A stretch of DNA of 64,000 nucleotides from Vibrio chagasii (GTDB taxonomy: Bacteria > Pseudomonadota > Gammaproteobacteria > Enterobacterales > Vibrionaceae). The stretch's first letter is position 1; each line of letters opens with the position of its first letter. The position numbers and the translations under genes were made by a program. Below the pieces are notes generated by a model, which saw only the letters and a program-made list of their open reading frames with translations, made no database searches and was not told where the DNA came from. The stretch spans positions 1,612,001 through 1,676,000 of the forward strand of contig NZ_MSCI01000001.1 of the NCBI RefSeq assembly GCF_002954585.1. Direction: 5' to 3'. Shown one piece after another: positions 1 through 7,701 of this stretch.

Positions 1-14
1 TTGAGCTCTACGGA

Positions 15-37
15 AAGCCTCCAATAGAGTGAGGCTT
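15..37 (+). terminator. Short stem-loop before hyi
   Basis: Inverted arms AAGCCTC and GAGGCTT around a 9-base loop. There is no strong T tract, so it may be a weak terminator or a processing hairpin between the unseen upstream gene (glyoxylate carboligase would be expected) and hyi. Confidence 0.4.
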
Positions 38-83
38 CACCAAACCACATTAGCTTCATCAAACAAAGAGTAAGGACAGAATC

Positions 84-860
84 ATGGCAAAATTTGCAGC
101 AAACTTGTCAATGTTATTCACGGAAGTTGATTTTATGGACCGTTTTGAAGCCGCCGCAGAGGCAGGTTTTCAAGGCGTCGAATACCTTTTCCCATATGCC
201 TTTGATGCGGATGAGATTAAACAAAAGCTTGATGCTAATAATCTAGAGCAAGTGCTATTTAACTTGCCTGCTGGGGATTGGGATGCAGGCGATCGTGGTA
301 TTGCGGTTGACCCAGCACGCGTTGAAGAGTTTCAAGCGGGCGTGCCTAAAGCGATCGCTTATGCCAAGAAACTGGGTTGTAAACAGGTGAACTGTTTGGC
401 GGGCATTGTCCCACAGGGAGTGACTCCGCAAGATGCTCAGGCAACCTTTGTGATTAACCTTCATTATGCCGCAAATGCTCTGGCTGCCGAAGGCATTAGC
501 TTAGTGATTGAAGCGATTAACACGCGCGATATTCCGGGCTTTTTCCTAAACACCACCGAGCAAGCGAAAGCCATTATTAAAGAGGTGGCGAGCGATAATC
601 TTTCTATCCAATACGATATCTATCACATGCAGATTATGGAAGGCGATCTTACGCCGACCATGCAGCAGAATATTGGTCAAATCGCTCACGTGCAGCTCGC
701 TGATAACCCTGGTCGACACGAGCCGGGTACCGGAGAAATCAATTATCCATTCGTACTTAACTACCTTGATGAGCTTGGCTATCAAGGCTGGGTTGGCTGC
801 GAATACAAACCAAAAACGACAACGACCGAAGGCCTTGGTTGGCTGAACCAGTACCGTTAA
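84..860 (+). CDS. hyi: Hydroxypyruvate isomerase
   Basis: This 258-residue protein matches the Hyi family, a TIM barrel of the AP-endonuclease-2 type, at full length. Hyi interconverts hydroxypyruvate and tartronate semialdehyde in cytoplasmic glyoxylate metabolism. Family-type acidic active-site segments are visible: LVIEAINTRD near residues 139-148 and VGCEYKP near 237-243. The ATG follows a clear AAGGA ribosome site. It lies 37 bases before glxR in the same direction, and a glyoxylate carboligase gene is expected upstream, outside the window. In this region it would take products of glyoxylate made by ureidoglycolate breakdown. The family call is firm; substrate preference is inferred from context. 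Confidence 0.92.
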   Translation: MAKFAANLSMLFTEVDFMDRFEAAAEAGFQGVEYLFPYAFDADEIKQKLDANNLEQVLFNLPAGDWDAGDRGIAVDPARVEEFQAGVPKAIAYAKKLGCKQVNCLAGIVPQGVTPQDAQATFVINLHYAANALAAEGISLVIEAINTRDIPGFFLNTTEQAKAIIKEVASDNLSIQYDIYHMQIMEGDLTPTMQQNIGQIAHVQLADNPGRHEPGTGEINYPFVLNYLDELGYQGWVGCEYKPKTTTTEGLGWLNQYR

Positions 861-897
861 TTGCGCCTGGTAACCCTCAAACGTTAAGGAGAACAAC

Positions 898-1794
898 ATG
901 TCTAAAATTGCATTTATCGGAACTGGCATCATGGGTAAACCTATGGCGAGTAACCTTCAAAAAGCAGGTCACGACTTGATTCTGTCGGATCATTTCAACG
1001 CTGCTCCTGCCGAGTTGGTTGCAGCAGGCGCAACGGTTTGTCACTCCCCAGCCGAAGCTACGGAACAAGCGGATGTCATTATTCTTATGGTACCGAACAC
1101 CCCTCAAGTAGAAGAGGTGCTGTTTGGTGATAACGGTGTCGAGCAAGGTCTTACTGCTGGTGGAGCAACAGGTAAGCTAGTTATCGATATGAGTTCTATC
1201 TCACCTATCGCGACGAAAGCCATTGCAGAACGCATCAACGAAGGTGGTGCATCATATCTTGATGCTCCGGTTTCAGGTGGCGAAGTAGGCGCGATCAATG
1301 CCGCACTGACTATTATGGTGGGTGGTGAGCAAGACGCTTTTGATAAGGCTCGACCTCTATTTGAAGTGATGGGCAAAAATATCACGCTGGTGGGTGATAA
1401 CGGTGCTGGCCAAACTTGTAAGGTTGCCAACCAGATCATCGTTGCACTAAACATTGAAGCGGTCTCTGAAGCACTTGTATTTGCATCAAAAGCCGGTGCT
1501 GATCCAGCGCGAGTTCGCCAGGCGTTACTGGGTGGCTTCGCTAATTCTAAGATCCTTGAAGTTCATGGTGAGCGCATGGTGGAAGGCACATTTGACCCTG
1601 GCTTTAGAATCTCGCTTCACCAGAAAGATCTAAATCTTGCGCTAGCGGGCGCACAAGAACTAGGTGTTGCGCTGCCAAACACAGCTATCGCACAAGAGCT
1701 ATTTGGCGAATGTGCTGAAATGGGCGGTGAAGGTTGGGATCACTCTGCGCTGGTTCAAGCGATAGAGAAGCGTTCTGATCACTCAATTCGCTAA
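898..1794 (+). CDS. glxR: 2-hydroxy-3-oxopropionate (tartronate semialdehyde) reductase
   Basis: The protein has 298 residues, the usual length of beta-hydroxyacid dehydrogenases. The N-terminal Rossmann glycine motif IGTGIMGKPMA (residues 7-17) is intact, a DAPVSGG substrate-binding segment lies near residue 122, and the catalytic lysine is K175 in TCKVANQ. It reduces tartronate semialdehyde to D-glycerate with NAD(P)H. The start has an AAGGAG ribosome site. It is co-oriented with hyi and followed by two hairpins, then by a glycerate kinase, so the three form a glyoxylate-to-phosphoglycerate branch. The garR paralogue is an alternative name; the neighbours favour glxR. Confidence 0.92.
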   Translation: MSKIAFIGTGIMGKPMASNLQKAGHDLILSDHFNAAPAELVAAGATVCHSPAEATEQADVIILMVPNTPQVEEVLFGDNGVEQGLTAGGATGKLVIDMSSISPIATKAIAERINEGGASYLDAPVSGGEVGAINAALTIMVGGEQDAFDKARPLFEVMGKNITLVGDNGAGQTCKVANQIIVALNIEAVSEALVFASKAGADPARVRQALLGGFANSKILEVHGERMVEGTFDPGFRISLHQKDLNLALAGAQELGVALPNTAIAQELFGECAEMGGEGWDHSALVQAIEKRSDHSIR

Positions 1795-1820
1795 TCCTTA
1801 ACGAGTAATCCGTTTCAATA

Positions 1821-1856
1821 ATTGGTTTTGTCGTTTCTAATGAAACTAAAACCAAT
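1821..1856 (+). terminator. Stem-loop after glxR
   Basis: Imperfect inverted repeat ATTGGTTTT...GTTTC against GAAAC...AAAACCAAT with a TAAT loop. It is the first of two hairpins between glxR and the glycerate kinase gene. Confidence 0.5.
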
Positions 1857-1862
1857 GAATCC

Positions 1863-1886
1863 GGGCTAGCTTCGATAAGTTAGCCC
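1863..1886 (+). terminator. Second stem-loop after glxR
   Basis: GGGCTA-g-CTT pairs with AAG-t-TAGCCC around a CGAT loop. GC-rich at its base, but followed by C-rich rather than T-rich sequence, so termination is probable rather than certain. Confidence 0.5.
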
Positions 1887-2053
1887 CCCAGTTTCAAACA
1901 GTTTGTTTATAAATCGCGTAGTTTCGTCTCCTTTTATACGCGTTCCCGATACGAGGCAAAGGTTGAAGTTGTTCCTTTCCAACTTAATCTTAGCAGGCAC
2001 CCTTTCGCCTTGTATTGGGGTTCTTTTTTCCTCCGTCAACTAAGGAGTGGCTG

Positions 2054-3364
2054 ATGGACATTGATGCTAAGCAGTTTTTGCAAACCCTTTTCTCAAGTGC
2101 TGTAAATCAGGCACTACCCAAAAATCACATCGAACCTTTTCTTCCTCAAGACATATTTTATCGCTCGGCAAATCAAGCTGGGCGAACTGTCGTTATCGGG
2201 GCAGGGAAAGCGGCAGCATCGATGGCCGCTGAATTGGAAGCCGTATGGCAAGCCAAGAAACAGCAAGACCTTGCGCTACGTGATTTAGAAGGCTTGGTTG
2301 TGACTCGTTATGAACATCTCGCGCCATGTGAGTACATCGAGGTGATCGAAGCAGCGCACCCAGTTCCGGATGCGATGGGGCTTGAAGTTAGTCACCGGAT
2401 GTTGGAGTTGGTGAGCAATCTAAGTGAAGACGACACCGTGATATGTCTCTTATCGGGAGGTGGCTCCGCATTACTGAGTCTGCCTGGTGGCCATATTAGC
2501 TTGGCAGAGAAGCAACAAATCAACAAAGCGCTGCTTAAATCTGGTGCAGCCATTGATGAGATGAACTGTGTTCGTAAGCATCTGTCTTCGATAAAGGGCG
2601 GCCGACTTGCTAAAGCTGCGTATCCAGCAAGAGTGGTGTCATTGGCGATTTCGGATGTACCGGGTGATGACATCAGTGTGATTGCCTCTGGACCAACCGT
2701 ACCAGACACCACCACGCGTTTTGATGCCCTCGCCATATTGGAACGCTACCAAATAGAAATACCTAACTCGGCATTTGAATGGCTGAATAACCCAAAATCT
2801 GAAACCATCAAGCCAGATGACATTTGTTGGAAAAACGCCGAGCACCATATTATCGCGACTCCCATGTCTGCCCTTGAATCAGCGGCGGCAGAGGCTGAAG
2901 GTTTGGGTATTCCTGCGTATGTGTTGAGTGATTGTATCGAGGGTGAGGCGAGAGAAGTGGCAAAGGTGCATGCAGCATTAGCTAAACAAGTCGCTAATAA
3001 TAAGCACCCTTTCGAGACTCCTTGTGTATTGCTTTCAGGTGGTGAAACAACAGTAACGGTTAAAGGATACGGTCGTGGTGGGCGCAATTGTGAGTTCCTT
3101 TTAAGTTTGTACAACGAACTGAAAGGGCAGGACAACATATTCGCATTGGCCGCTGATACGGATGGTATTGACGGTGTGGAAGACAATGCCGGAGCATGGA
3201 TAACGCCAGAAATCTGGCAAGAAGGTACTCGCTTATCACTTAAAGCCGATGATTATCTAGAGGCGAATAATAGTTATGACTTTTTCAAGCAAACCGGCGT
3301 TCTGCTGTCGACAGGGCCTACGCTGACTAACGTCAATGACTTCCGTGCAATATTGATTCTCTAG
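2054..3364 (+). CDS. Glycerate 2-kinase, MOFRL family
   Basis: The 436-residue product shows the two-part organisation of MOFRL/TtuD glycerate kinases. A glycine-rich GAGKAAASMAAE segment lies near the N-terminus, GGGSALLSLP in the middle, and the C-terminal MOFRL domain carries GRGGRNCEF and ADTDGIDG. It phosphorylates glycerate (family product usually 2-phosphoglycerate), feeding GlxR product into glycolysis. The open frame begins earlier at 2015, but the ATG at 2054 has an AAGGAG site at the right distance. Some relatives were annotated as hydroxypyruvate reductases; the MOFRL signature and position beside hyi and glxR favour kinase. Confidence 0.87.
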   Translation: MDIDAKQFLQTLFSSAVNQALPKNHIEPFLPQDIFYRSANQAGRTVVIGAGKAAASMAAELEAVWQAKKQQDLALRDLEGLVVTRYEHLAPCEYIEVIEAAHPVPDAMGLEVSHRMLELVSNLSEDDTVICLLSGGGSALLSLPGGHISLAEKQQINKALLKSGAAIDEMNCVRKHLSSIKGGRLAKAAYPARVVSLAISDVPGDDISVIASGPTVPDTTTRFDALAILERYQIEIPNSAFEWLNNPKSETIKPDDICWKNAEHHIIATPMSALESAAAEAEGLGIPAYVLSDCIEGEAREVAKVHAALAKQVANNKHPFETPCVLLSGGETTVTVKGYGRGGRNCEFLLSLYNELKGQDNIFALAADTDGIDGVEDNAGAWITPEIWQEGTRLSLKADDYLEANNSYDFFKQTGVLLSTGPTLTNVNDFRAILIL

Positions 3365-3512
3365 CAACCGGATAAAAGGGTCGCTCCACTGTGCATGTGG
3401 GCGGCCATTTTTTGTTATCAATGCGGTGACCTTGAGTTCTTTGAATTATCTTCTGGACTAATGAAGCACGTTGATTACTATGGTTTAAGTAATGAGCTGT
3501 AAAGGAAGTCAT

Positions 3513-4121
3513 ATGTCTAGGATCAGACAAAAGAATCAAGATTTAATCATCGAAGTGGCGTGTGAACAATTCGCTACTCATGGTTATGCCGCAACTAAAA
3601 TGGCGGATATCGCGAAGGCGGCCGACATTCCCAAACCCAACGTATTCTATTACTTCAGCTCGAAAGACAAGCTCTACAATGCCGTTCTAGAAACCGTCAC
3701 GCAGCCGCTACTTGAAGCCTCTCGTCCTATTGAAGAGCTGAGCGATCCCGTAGAAGCCCTATCTCAATACATTCAAACTAAGTTAATCATCTCACGCGAC
3801 CACCCACACGCGTCTAAGGTATTTGCCAATGAAGTGATGTCGGGCGCCAAGGTGCTTCCGAAAGAGATCGGTGATGAGTTGTATAAGCAGTCACAGATGA
3901 TCCTTGATAAGTTCTCGACTTGGTCGGCAAAAGGGCTGATGGACGACGTGCCTGCGCATCACCTAATGTTTACCATTTGGGCGGCAACCCAAACCTATGC
4001 CGATTTTGGCTGGCAGATTTGCAGTGTTATGCAGAAAGATAAGCTCGATGATAAAGACTACGAAGAAGCCGCTGAGTTTATCACTCAGCTAGTGATTAAA
4101 GGTTGCGGTGTTAAAAGCTGA
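3513..4121 (+). CDS. TetR-family regulator, RutR-like
   Basis: A 202-residue TetR regulator. The helix-turn-helix lies at about residues 12-52 (FATHGYAATKMADIAKAADIPKP). The C-terminal region, including FANEVMSGAKVLP and a WAATQTYADFGWQ segment, resembles the RutR/YcdC group, which senses uracil or thymine and regulates nucleobase metabolism. The start chosen is ATG 3513 with AAGGAAG before it; an in-frame ATG at 3492 lacks a good site. It lies downstream of the glycerate kinase and next to the phage-like cluster. Two RutR-type palindromes before xdhA (46182-46225) suggest a purine-operon target. The family is firm; the ligand and targets are inference. Confidence 0.8.
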   Translation: MSRIRQKNQDLIIEVACEQFATHGYAATKMADIAKAADIPKPNVFYYFSSKDKLYNAVLETVTQPLLEASRPIEELSDPVEALSQYIQTKLIISRDHPHASKVFANEVMSGAKVLPKEIGDELYKQSQMILDKFSTWSAKGLMDDVPAHHLMFTIWAATQTYADFGWQICSVMQKDKLDDKDYEEAAEFITQLVIKGCGVKS

Positions 4122-4160
4122 AACATTTGATTTCTCGCAGGAGCTGGTACATAGCTAAAT

Positions 4161-4174
4161 TTGACGTTTGGTCA
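4161..4174. promoter_or_regulatory. RutR-like half-spaced palindrome
   Basis: TTGACGTTTGGTCA has the two half sites of the RutR box (TTGAC and GGTCA), but with four rather than five bases between them. It lies just downstream of the RutR-like gene, before the phage-like cluster. It could be chance. Confidence 0.25.
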
Positions 4175-4225
4175 GTCCAGGGGCTAACCACTATCTTTGA
4201 GTGTTAAGGTATTGTTTCGACGTCG

Positions 4226-4256
4226 CGAGTACAGTAAGGATACTACTATACTCGCA
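4226..4256 (-). terminator. Imperfect hairpin after the coat-protein gene
   Basis: GCGAGTA and TACTCGC arms, with inner AGTA/TACT pairs, lie about 20 bases beyond the coat-protein stop on the minus strand. There is no strong U tract. Filamentous-phage major coat genes are normally followed by a strong terminator, which fits. Confidence 0.4.
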
Positions 4257-4275
4257 TCAATCGTAACGCATAGGT

Positions 4276-4488
4276 TTAGGCTTGGTTAATAACATTCTTA
4301 ATTATACCAACAGCCTTTACAGTGGCACTGACTGCAACAGCAGTAACCCCTACATCAGATGCGGTTGATTCTACCGAAGTTAAATCAATCGACCCTGCAA
4401 TTTGTTCAATATTTTCTGTAGCAGCTGCTAGTACTTCAAAAGGCACAAATGGCAACGTTAATAGTATTAATAGATGTTTAATTTTCAT
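4276..4488 (-). CDS. Filamentous-phage-like major coat protein (pVIII type)
   Basis: A 70-residue protein with a Sec signal peptide (residues 1-21, ending EVLA). The mature chain is about 49 residues: acidic N-terminal half, hydrophobic VGVTAVAVSATVKAVGII, and a short tail with one lysine. This is the architecture of inovirus major coat proteins. The segment GSIDLTSVES resembles GVIDTSAVES at the start of the Pf1 coat protein, as I remember it. Its ATG lies inside the end of the channel gene (11-base out-of-frame overlap) with AGGACGG before it, so translation is probably coupled. It runs opposite to the Zot-like gene, which is unusual. A signal-bearing channel accessory peptide is the alternative. 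Confidence 0.65.
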   Translation of the reverse strand: MKIKHLLILLTLPFVPFEVLAAATENIEQIAGSIDLTSVESTASDVGVTAVAVSATVKAVGIIKNVINQA

Positions 4489-5827
4489 GGTATCCGTCCT
4501 TTTCTGTTAGCGGTGATGTTTTGTTTTCTTCCACCATTTCGCGAATTGGCATTGCACACGTAATCCCTTTTTCATTTACCCCCTTCACTAGTTTGATATA
4601 AAAATCCTGCTCAACCACTCTTATTTTTTCCCAACGGTCTCGATATATTATTTGTTCACTCTGGCTCCATTCTTTAACACACATCCAAAATGAAACAGGG
4701 AAGCATGCTTCTCCAAATCCTTCGAAGCGCACGCCACAATCGTTATATAGCTCAGGATGTTCGGTACATATTTTTTTCATCATGTCTATGACTTCATTAA
4801 TTTCATTATGCTTGGTTTTATGATGCAGTCGAATACTCCCCGATAGTAAGTAAAAGCCTCTTTTGTCTATATTTCTGACAGGACTATCCATAAATATTTT
4901 ATTAGGGAATGTTAAGTGTTCCCCGCCAAACTCTTCTAAAACTGTACATCTAAGTCCGATATGATGTACGGCTCCTGTATTTCCATTAATACAAATCCAA
5001 TCTCCTGTTTTGAATGGTTTTTGAACCAGTAACATTATTCCAGCGATAATGTTTGCCACTGCGTCCTGTGCAGCAAATGCGATTGCCATACCTCCGATCC
5101 CCAAACCAGCGAGGAGAGCGAATGGATCATGACCTGCAGTGCTTATTGCTATCATTATTCCGTTTAATGATGTCAAAACAACCGCGATCAGACATATAAA
5201 ATCGACAAGAGAGCTGTCAAAGTTGTAAGGATTTTGAGTGAGTTTTCTGTGAAAAAATGTAGAAAATAAAACTCGTAACATCCTAACGAGTAAAAAAGTG
5301 AGGCTGAGTACAAGCAAAACATTCAAAGTGAGCTTAATCTGAGGGTAAATATCTGATATTAAGTCTTTGCTGCTATCAATCAGCATAGTAAAGGCTGTTA
5401 AAACAATCAGTAGGATTACTGGGATACGCAGACACTTGTATGTTTCCGAAGTGTAGACATAACGGAGAATTCGCCATAGTCTCAAGAAACGAGCGAGGCG
5501 AAGAATGGCCATGTCACCCAACCATCCAATACCACCACTTAAGAAAGGTTCAATGAGAACCGGGATACTCAGTATTACTATTAAAAAGTCTAGTTTATTC
5601 CAATTATCAGAAAAGTAACCCTTAGTACCCAAATCTGTCCATTTGACACCAAGTTCCACTGCAAAATAGAGCACGCAAACGAAATCTACCCAAAGAATCC
5701 AATAGCCTATAGTCTTTGGTAATGTTGGTGTTGTTTCAAGTGCGACCATCACAACAGCATTAATGAAGATAACAGATAACACGATCGCTTCATGGGTCAT
5801 AAATTTTAATGCGCTTTTTATTATCAT
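4478..5827 (-). CDS. MscS-family channel with N-terminal voltage-sensor domain
   Basis: The 449-residue membrane protein joins two channel modules. Residues 11-125 look like an S1-S4 voltage sensor: S2 near 45-62 with F55 and E58, S3 in WNKLDFLIVILSI with D80, and S4 with R110, R113, R116, R119 and R122 at exact three-residue spacing. After further membrane helices, residues about 235-275 match the MscS pore helix and start of the beta domain (GLGIGGMAIAFAAQDAVANI, then KPFKTGDW), followed by the cytoplasmic domain. MscS proteins release solutes on membrane tension; the added sensor suggests voltage modulation, which is inference. The gene sits between a 26-residue membrane peptide and the coat-like gene, all on the minus strand. 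Confidence 0.85.
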   Translation of the reverse strand: MIIKSALKFMTHEAIVLSVIFINAVVMVALETTPTLPKTIGYWILWVDFVCVLYFAVELGVKWTDLGTKGYFSDNWNKLDFLIVILSIPVLIEPFLSGGIGWLGDMAILRLARFLRLWRILRYVYTSETYKCLRIPVILLIVLTAFTMLIDSSKDLISDIYPQIKLTLNVLLVLSLTFLLVRMLRVLFSTFFHRKLTQNPYNFDSSLVDFICLIAVVLTSLNGIMIAISTAGHDPFALLAGLGIGGMAIAFAAQDAVANIIAGIMLLVQKPFKTGDWICINGNTGAVHHIGLRCTVLEEFGGEHLTFPNKIFMDSPVRNIDKRGFYLLSGSIRLHHKTKHNEINEVIDMMKKICTEHPELYNDCGVRFEGFGEACFPVSFWMCVKEWSQSEQIIYRDRWEKIRVVEQDFYIKLVKGVNEKGITCAMPIREMVEENKTSPLTEKDGYHEN

Positions 5828-5866
5828 ATTCCTATCTCATTTTCATTCTGACTCTCAAATTTGAAT

Positions 5867-5947
5867 TTATTGAACCAACGCTATAAGACAAGGCAGCATA
5901 AAAACAAACCCACATAAAGACCCGACTAAGAAACTTATTACTTCCAT
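5867..5947 (-). CDS. 26-residue single-pass membrane peptide
   Basis: This short frame encodes 26 residues, starting MEVISFLVGSLCGF and almost entirely hydrophobic apart from E2 and the final Q. A near-perfect GGAGGTGA ribosome site lies five to six bases before the ATG, much stronger than that of most genes here. It precedes the channel gene by 39 bases on the same strand. Its size and character recall the small inovirus tip proteins (pVII/pIX, 32-33 residues), but no sequence match can be claimed. It may also be a leader peptide or a small regulator of the channel. Confidence 0.5.
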   Translation of the reverse strand: MEVISFLVGSLCGFVFMLPCLIALVQ

Positions 5948-6198
5948 AAATTCACCTCCGATGGAATTTTGCAATATTTGAGCCAAAATAAGTTCAGAAA
6001 ACTAAGTTAATGTTGCATTGCCATTGGTTGCATTACTTGGGCTGTTGATACCATATTAGGTTTCCCTTTTAGGGGAGAAATTTTTCTATTTAACTGGATG
6101 CTAGTTACTTAATCGTGATGGAGAAAAATACTAGTTTTAGGAAGACATCTCGGATCGATTTTTGCTTCATTCGTATATTTAGCCTTGGTGGAAGTGTT

Positions 6199-6486
6199 AT
6201 GTCCCAAATCAAATTAGATGTAAAAAAACAACACGATGAAAACATCCAGTTTGATGATTTCTGTCAGAGTTATTTAGGTGGATTTGAAGATAGTATCGGA
6301 GGCGATAGCAATGTCTTACTTGCAAACTCTTTAGACAGGTTAGCAATAGCTTTAGAGAAAAACGGGCAAGATATAGAAGCGGTTCAGTTGGTAAATGAAG
6401 CCTTTTTCTTAGGCTTTTTCCTCGTAATCTTCTGCGGCTTGCTTGCGCTACCTATTGTTACGTTTATTCGAGTTCTTAAGGGGTAG
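6199..6486 (+). CDS. Single-pass membrane protein upstream of the Zot-like gene
   Basis: A 95-residue protein with an acidic soluble part followed by a membrane helix at about residues 70-90 (AFFLGFFLVIFCGLLALPIV) and a short basic tail. The frame is open from 6115, but the upstream 28 residues look non-coding and that ATG has no ribosome site; ATG 6199 follows GGTGGAAG. The stop is two bases before the Zot-like ATG, so the two are cotranscribed and probably coupled. In filamentous phages this position is taken by a minor coat protein (pVI-like). The function is not recognised from sequence alone. Confidence 0.6.
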   Translation: MSQIKLDVKKQHDENIQFDDFCQSYLGGFEDSIGGDSNVLLANSLDRLAIALEKNGQDIEAVQLVNEAFFLGFFLVIFCGLLALPIVTFIRVLKG

Positions 6487-6488
6487 TT

Positions 6489-7520
6489 ATGATTACACTT
6501 ATTTACGGAAGACCTGGAACTGGAAAAACCTATGAAGCCGTGAAGTATCATATTTTACCGAACCTTAAACTTGGTAATAAAGTATTCACTAATATTCCTA
6601 TCAATGTATCGAGTGAATATCTTACAGTAAATGAAACTCCTGAAATTTTTGATATTGTTAGATTAATTGATTCTTCAGACGTTGAGTTAACTTTCGTGTT
6701 GGATGAATTTCAATTTTTGTTAAAAGAAGATGAAGATGCTTGGTTCCAACTTTTGGCACAACATCGTAAGTTCAGAACGGATTTTTTTATTATCACTCAA
6801 TCCCCGCTCTCGCTGTCTGAAAAGATGCAAGATTTAATATCATTTTCACATAAAATAACGCATAACCCCTTCTTTCTTAAGAAGTGGAGTTATATAAAGA
6901 AAGTTTATGACGGTGTCCCTACGCTAGAACGTGTCGTTGTGCTGTCATCTAAACTTAGATTTTATAGTAAAAAGACGTTTTCGAATTATAATTCTTTTTA
7001 TCAACGAGATTATGTAAAAACTGGAAACCTTTTTCACTTTGACAACAAAAGCAACATTATGTTTTGGCCTGTATTAGCTGCCATTACGCTCGTATTTTTA
7101 ATTTATAATTTTTCTACAGAACGAGACTTTAGCTTAAAGTCTTATATTAGCCACTCTAAAGCCCATGTAAATTTAGAAGAAAAAAAAGACATACCTGTAA
7201 CTTCTGAAAGAGAATTAAAAACTGAAACTCCTCAAAATATAAGTAACGAAAATGAACAGGAAGTCGGTATAGAAGAGAGCTATAGTGACATGTCGCTAAT
7301 CAACCTATTGTTTAACTCAAAGATTATTATTGATAGTTGGTATGTTGATAGAGGCGAAAAAGTCACTTACTTTGAAGTGGAACAAAACAAAACTTCCTTT
7401 AAGTTAACTTCTAATAATATGATTTTTAAAAAAATAGAAATTATTAACTACGAAGATTGTTTATTGGTATTTCAGTATAAGAATCAGGTCAAAGTCATAA
7501 CTTGTCCTCCAAATGAGTAG
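6489..7520 (+). CDS. Zot-like inovirus assembly ATPase (pI type)
   Basis: The 343-residue protein has the Zot/pI layout. An N-terminal cytoplasmic P-loop ATPase carries Walker A GRPGTGKT (residues 7-14) and a Walker B-like FVLDEFQF (69-76). A ThrGln segment TQSPLSLSEKMQDLI follows, then a single membrane helix at about 191-209 and a periplasmic tail of about 135 residues. In filamentous phages this protein drives virion extrusion through the inner membrane. AAGGGG before the start overlaps the stop of the preceding gene. No replication initiator, ssDNA-binding protein, adhesin (pIII) or secretin is recognisable nearby, so this is either a remnant or a reused module. Confidence 0.85.
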   Translation: MITLIYGRPGTGKTYEAVKYHILPNLKLGNKVFTNIPINVSSEYLTVNETPEIFDIVRLIDSSDVELTFVLDEFQFLLKEDEDAWFQLLAQHRKFRTDFFIITQSPLSLSEKMQDLISFSHKITHNPFFLKKWSYIKKVYDGVPTLERVVVLSSKLRFYSKKTFSNYNSFYQRDYVKTGNLFHFDNKSNIMFWPVLAAITLVFLIYNFSTERDFSLKSYISHSKAHVNLEEKKDIPVTSERELKTETPQNISNENEQEVGIEESYSDMSLINLLFNSKIIIDSWYVDRGEKVTYFEVEQNKTSFKLTSNNMIFKKIEIINYEDCLLVFQYKNQVKVITCPPNE

Positions 7521-7581
7521 TTGATAAAAATTAACACACTGTGTTTACGGTTCTTACTATCTAGCTTGAATCATAGTTGAA

Positions 7582-7614
7582 GAAATCCCTTTCTATACCT
7601 AGAATAGGGATTTC
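7582..7614. repeat. Nine-base inverted repeat after the Zot-like gene
   Basis: GAAATCCCT and AGGGATTTC are separated by 15 bases that can pair further (TTCTA/TAGAA). It is a strong folded structure at the right edge of the phage-like cluster, possibly terminator, packaging-type or attachment-type. No dif-like core was recognised. Confidence 0.5.
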
Positions 7615-7635
7615 CACCGGTTTATGCGTAATAAT

Positions 7636-7670
7636 GCTGGCCCTCAGATAGCTTAAGGGGGGGCTTTTTG
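7636..7670 (+). terminator. Terminator after the Zot-like gene
   Basis: GGCCCT pairs with an AGGGGGGGC run and is followed by TTTTTG, typical of an intrinsic terminator for plus-strand transcription. Confidence 0.6.
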
Positions 7671-7701
7671 TGTTTCATGTTATCCTTCTTCACTATTCCG
7701 A

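Noticed and set aside
6115..6198. Longer N-terminus for the protein before the Zot-like gene
   Set aside because: The first ATG has no ribosome site and the extra residues look like translated leader; ATG 6199 is preferred but not proven.
4122..7701. dif-type (XerCD) attachment sites around the phage-like cluster
   Set aside because: Both flanks were read for a dif-like core and for direct repeats; none convincing was found.
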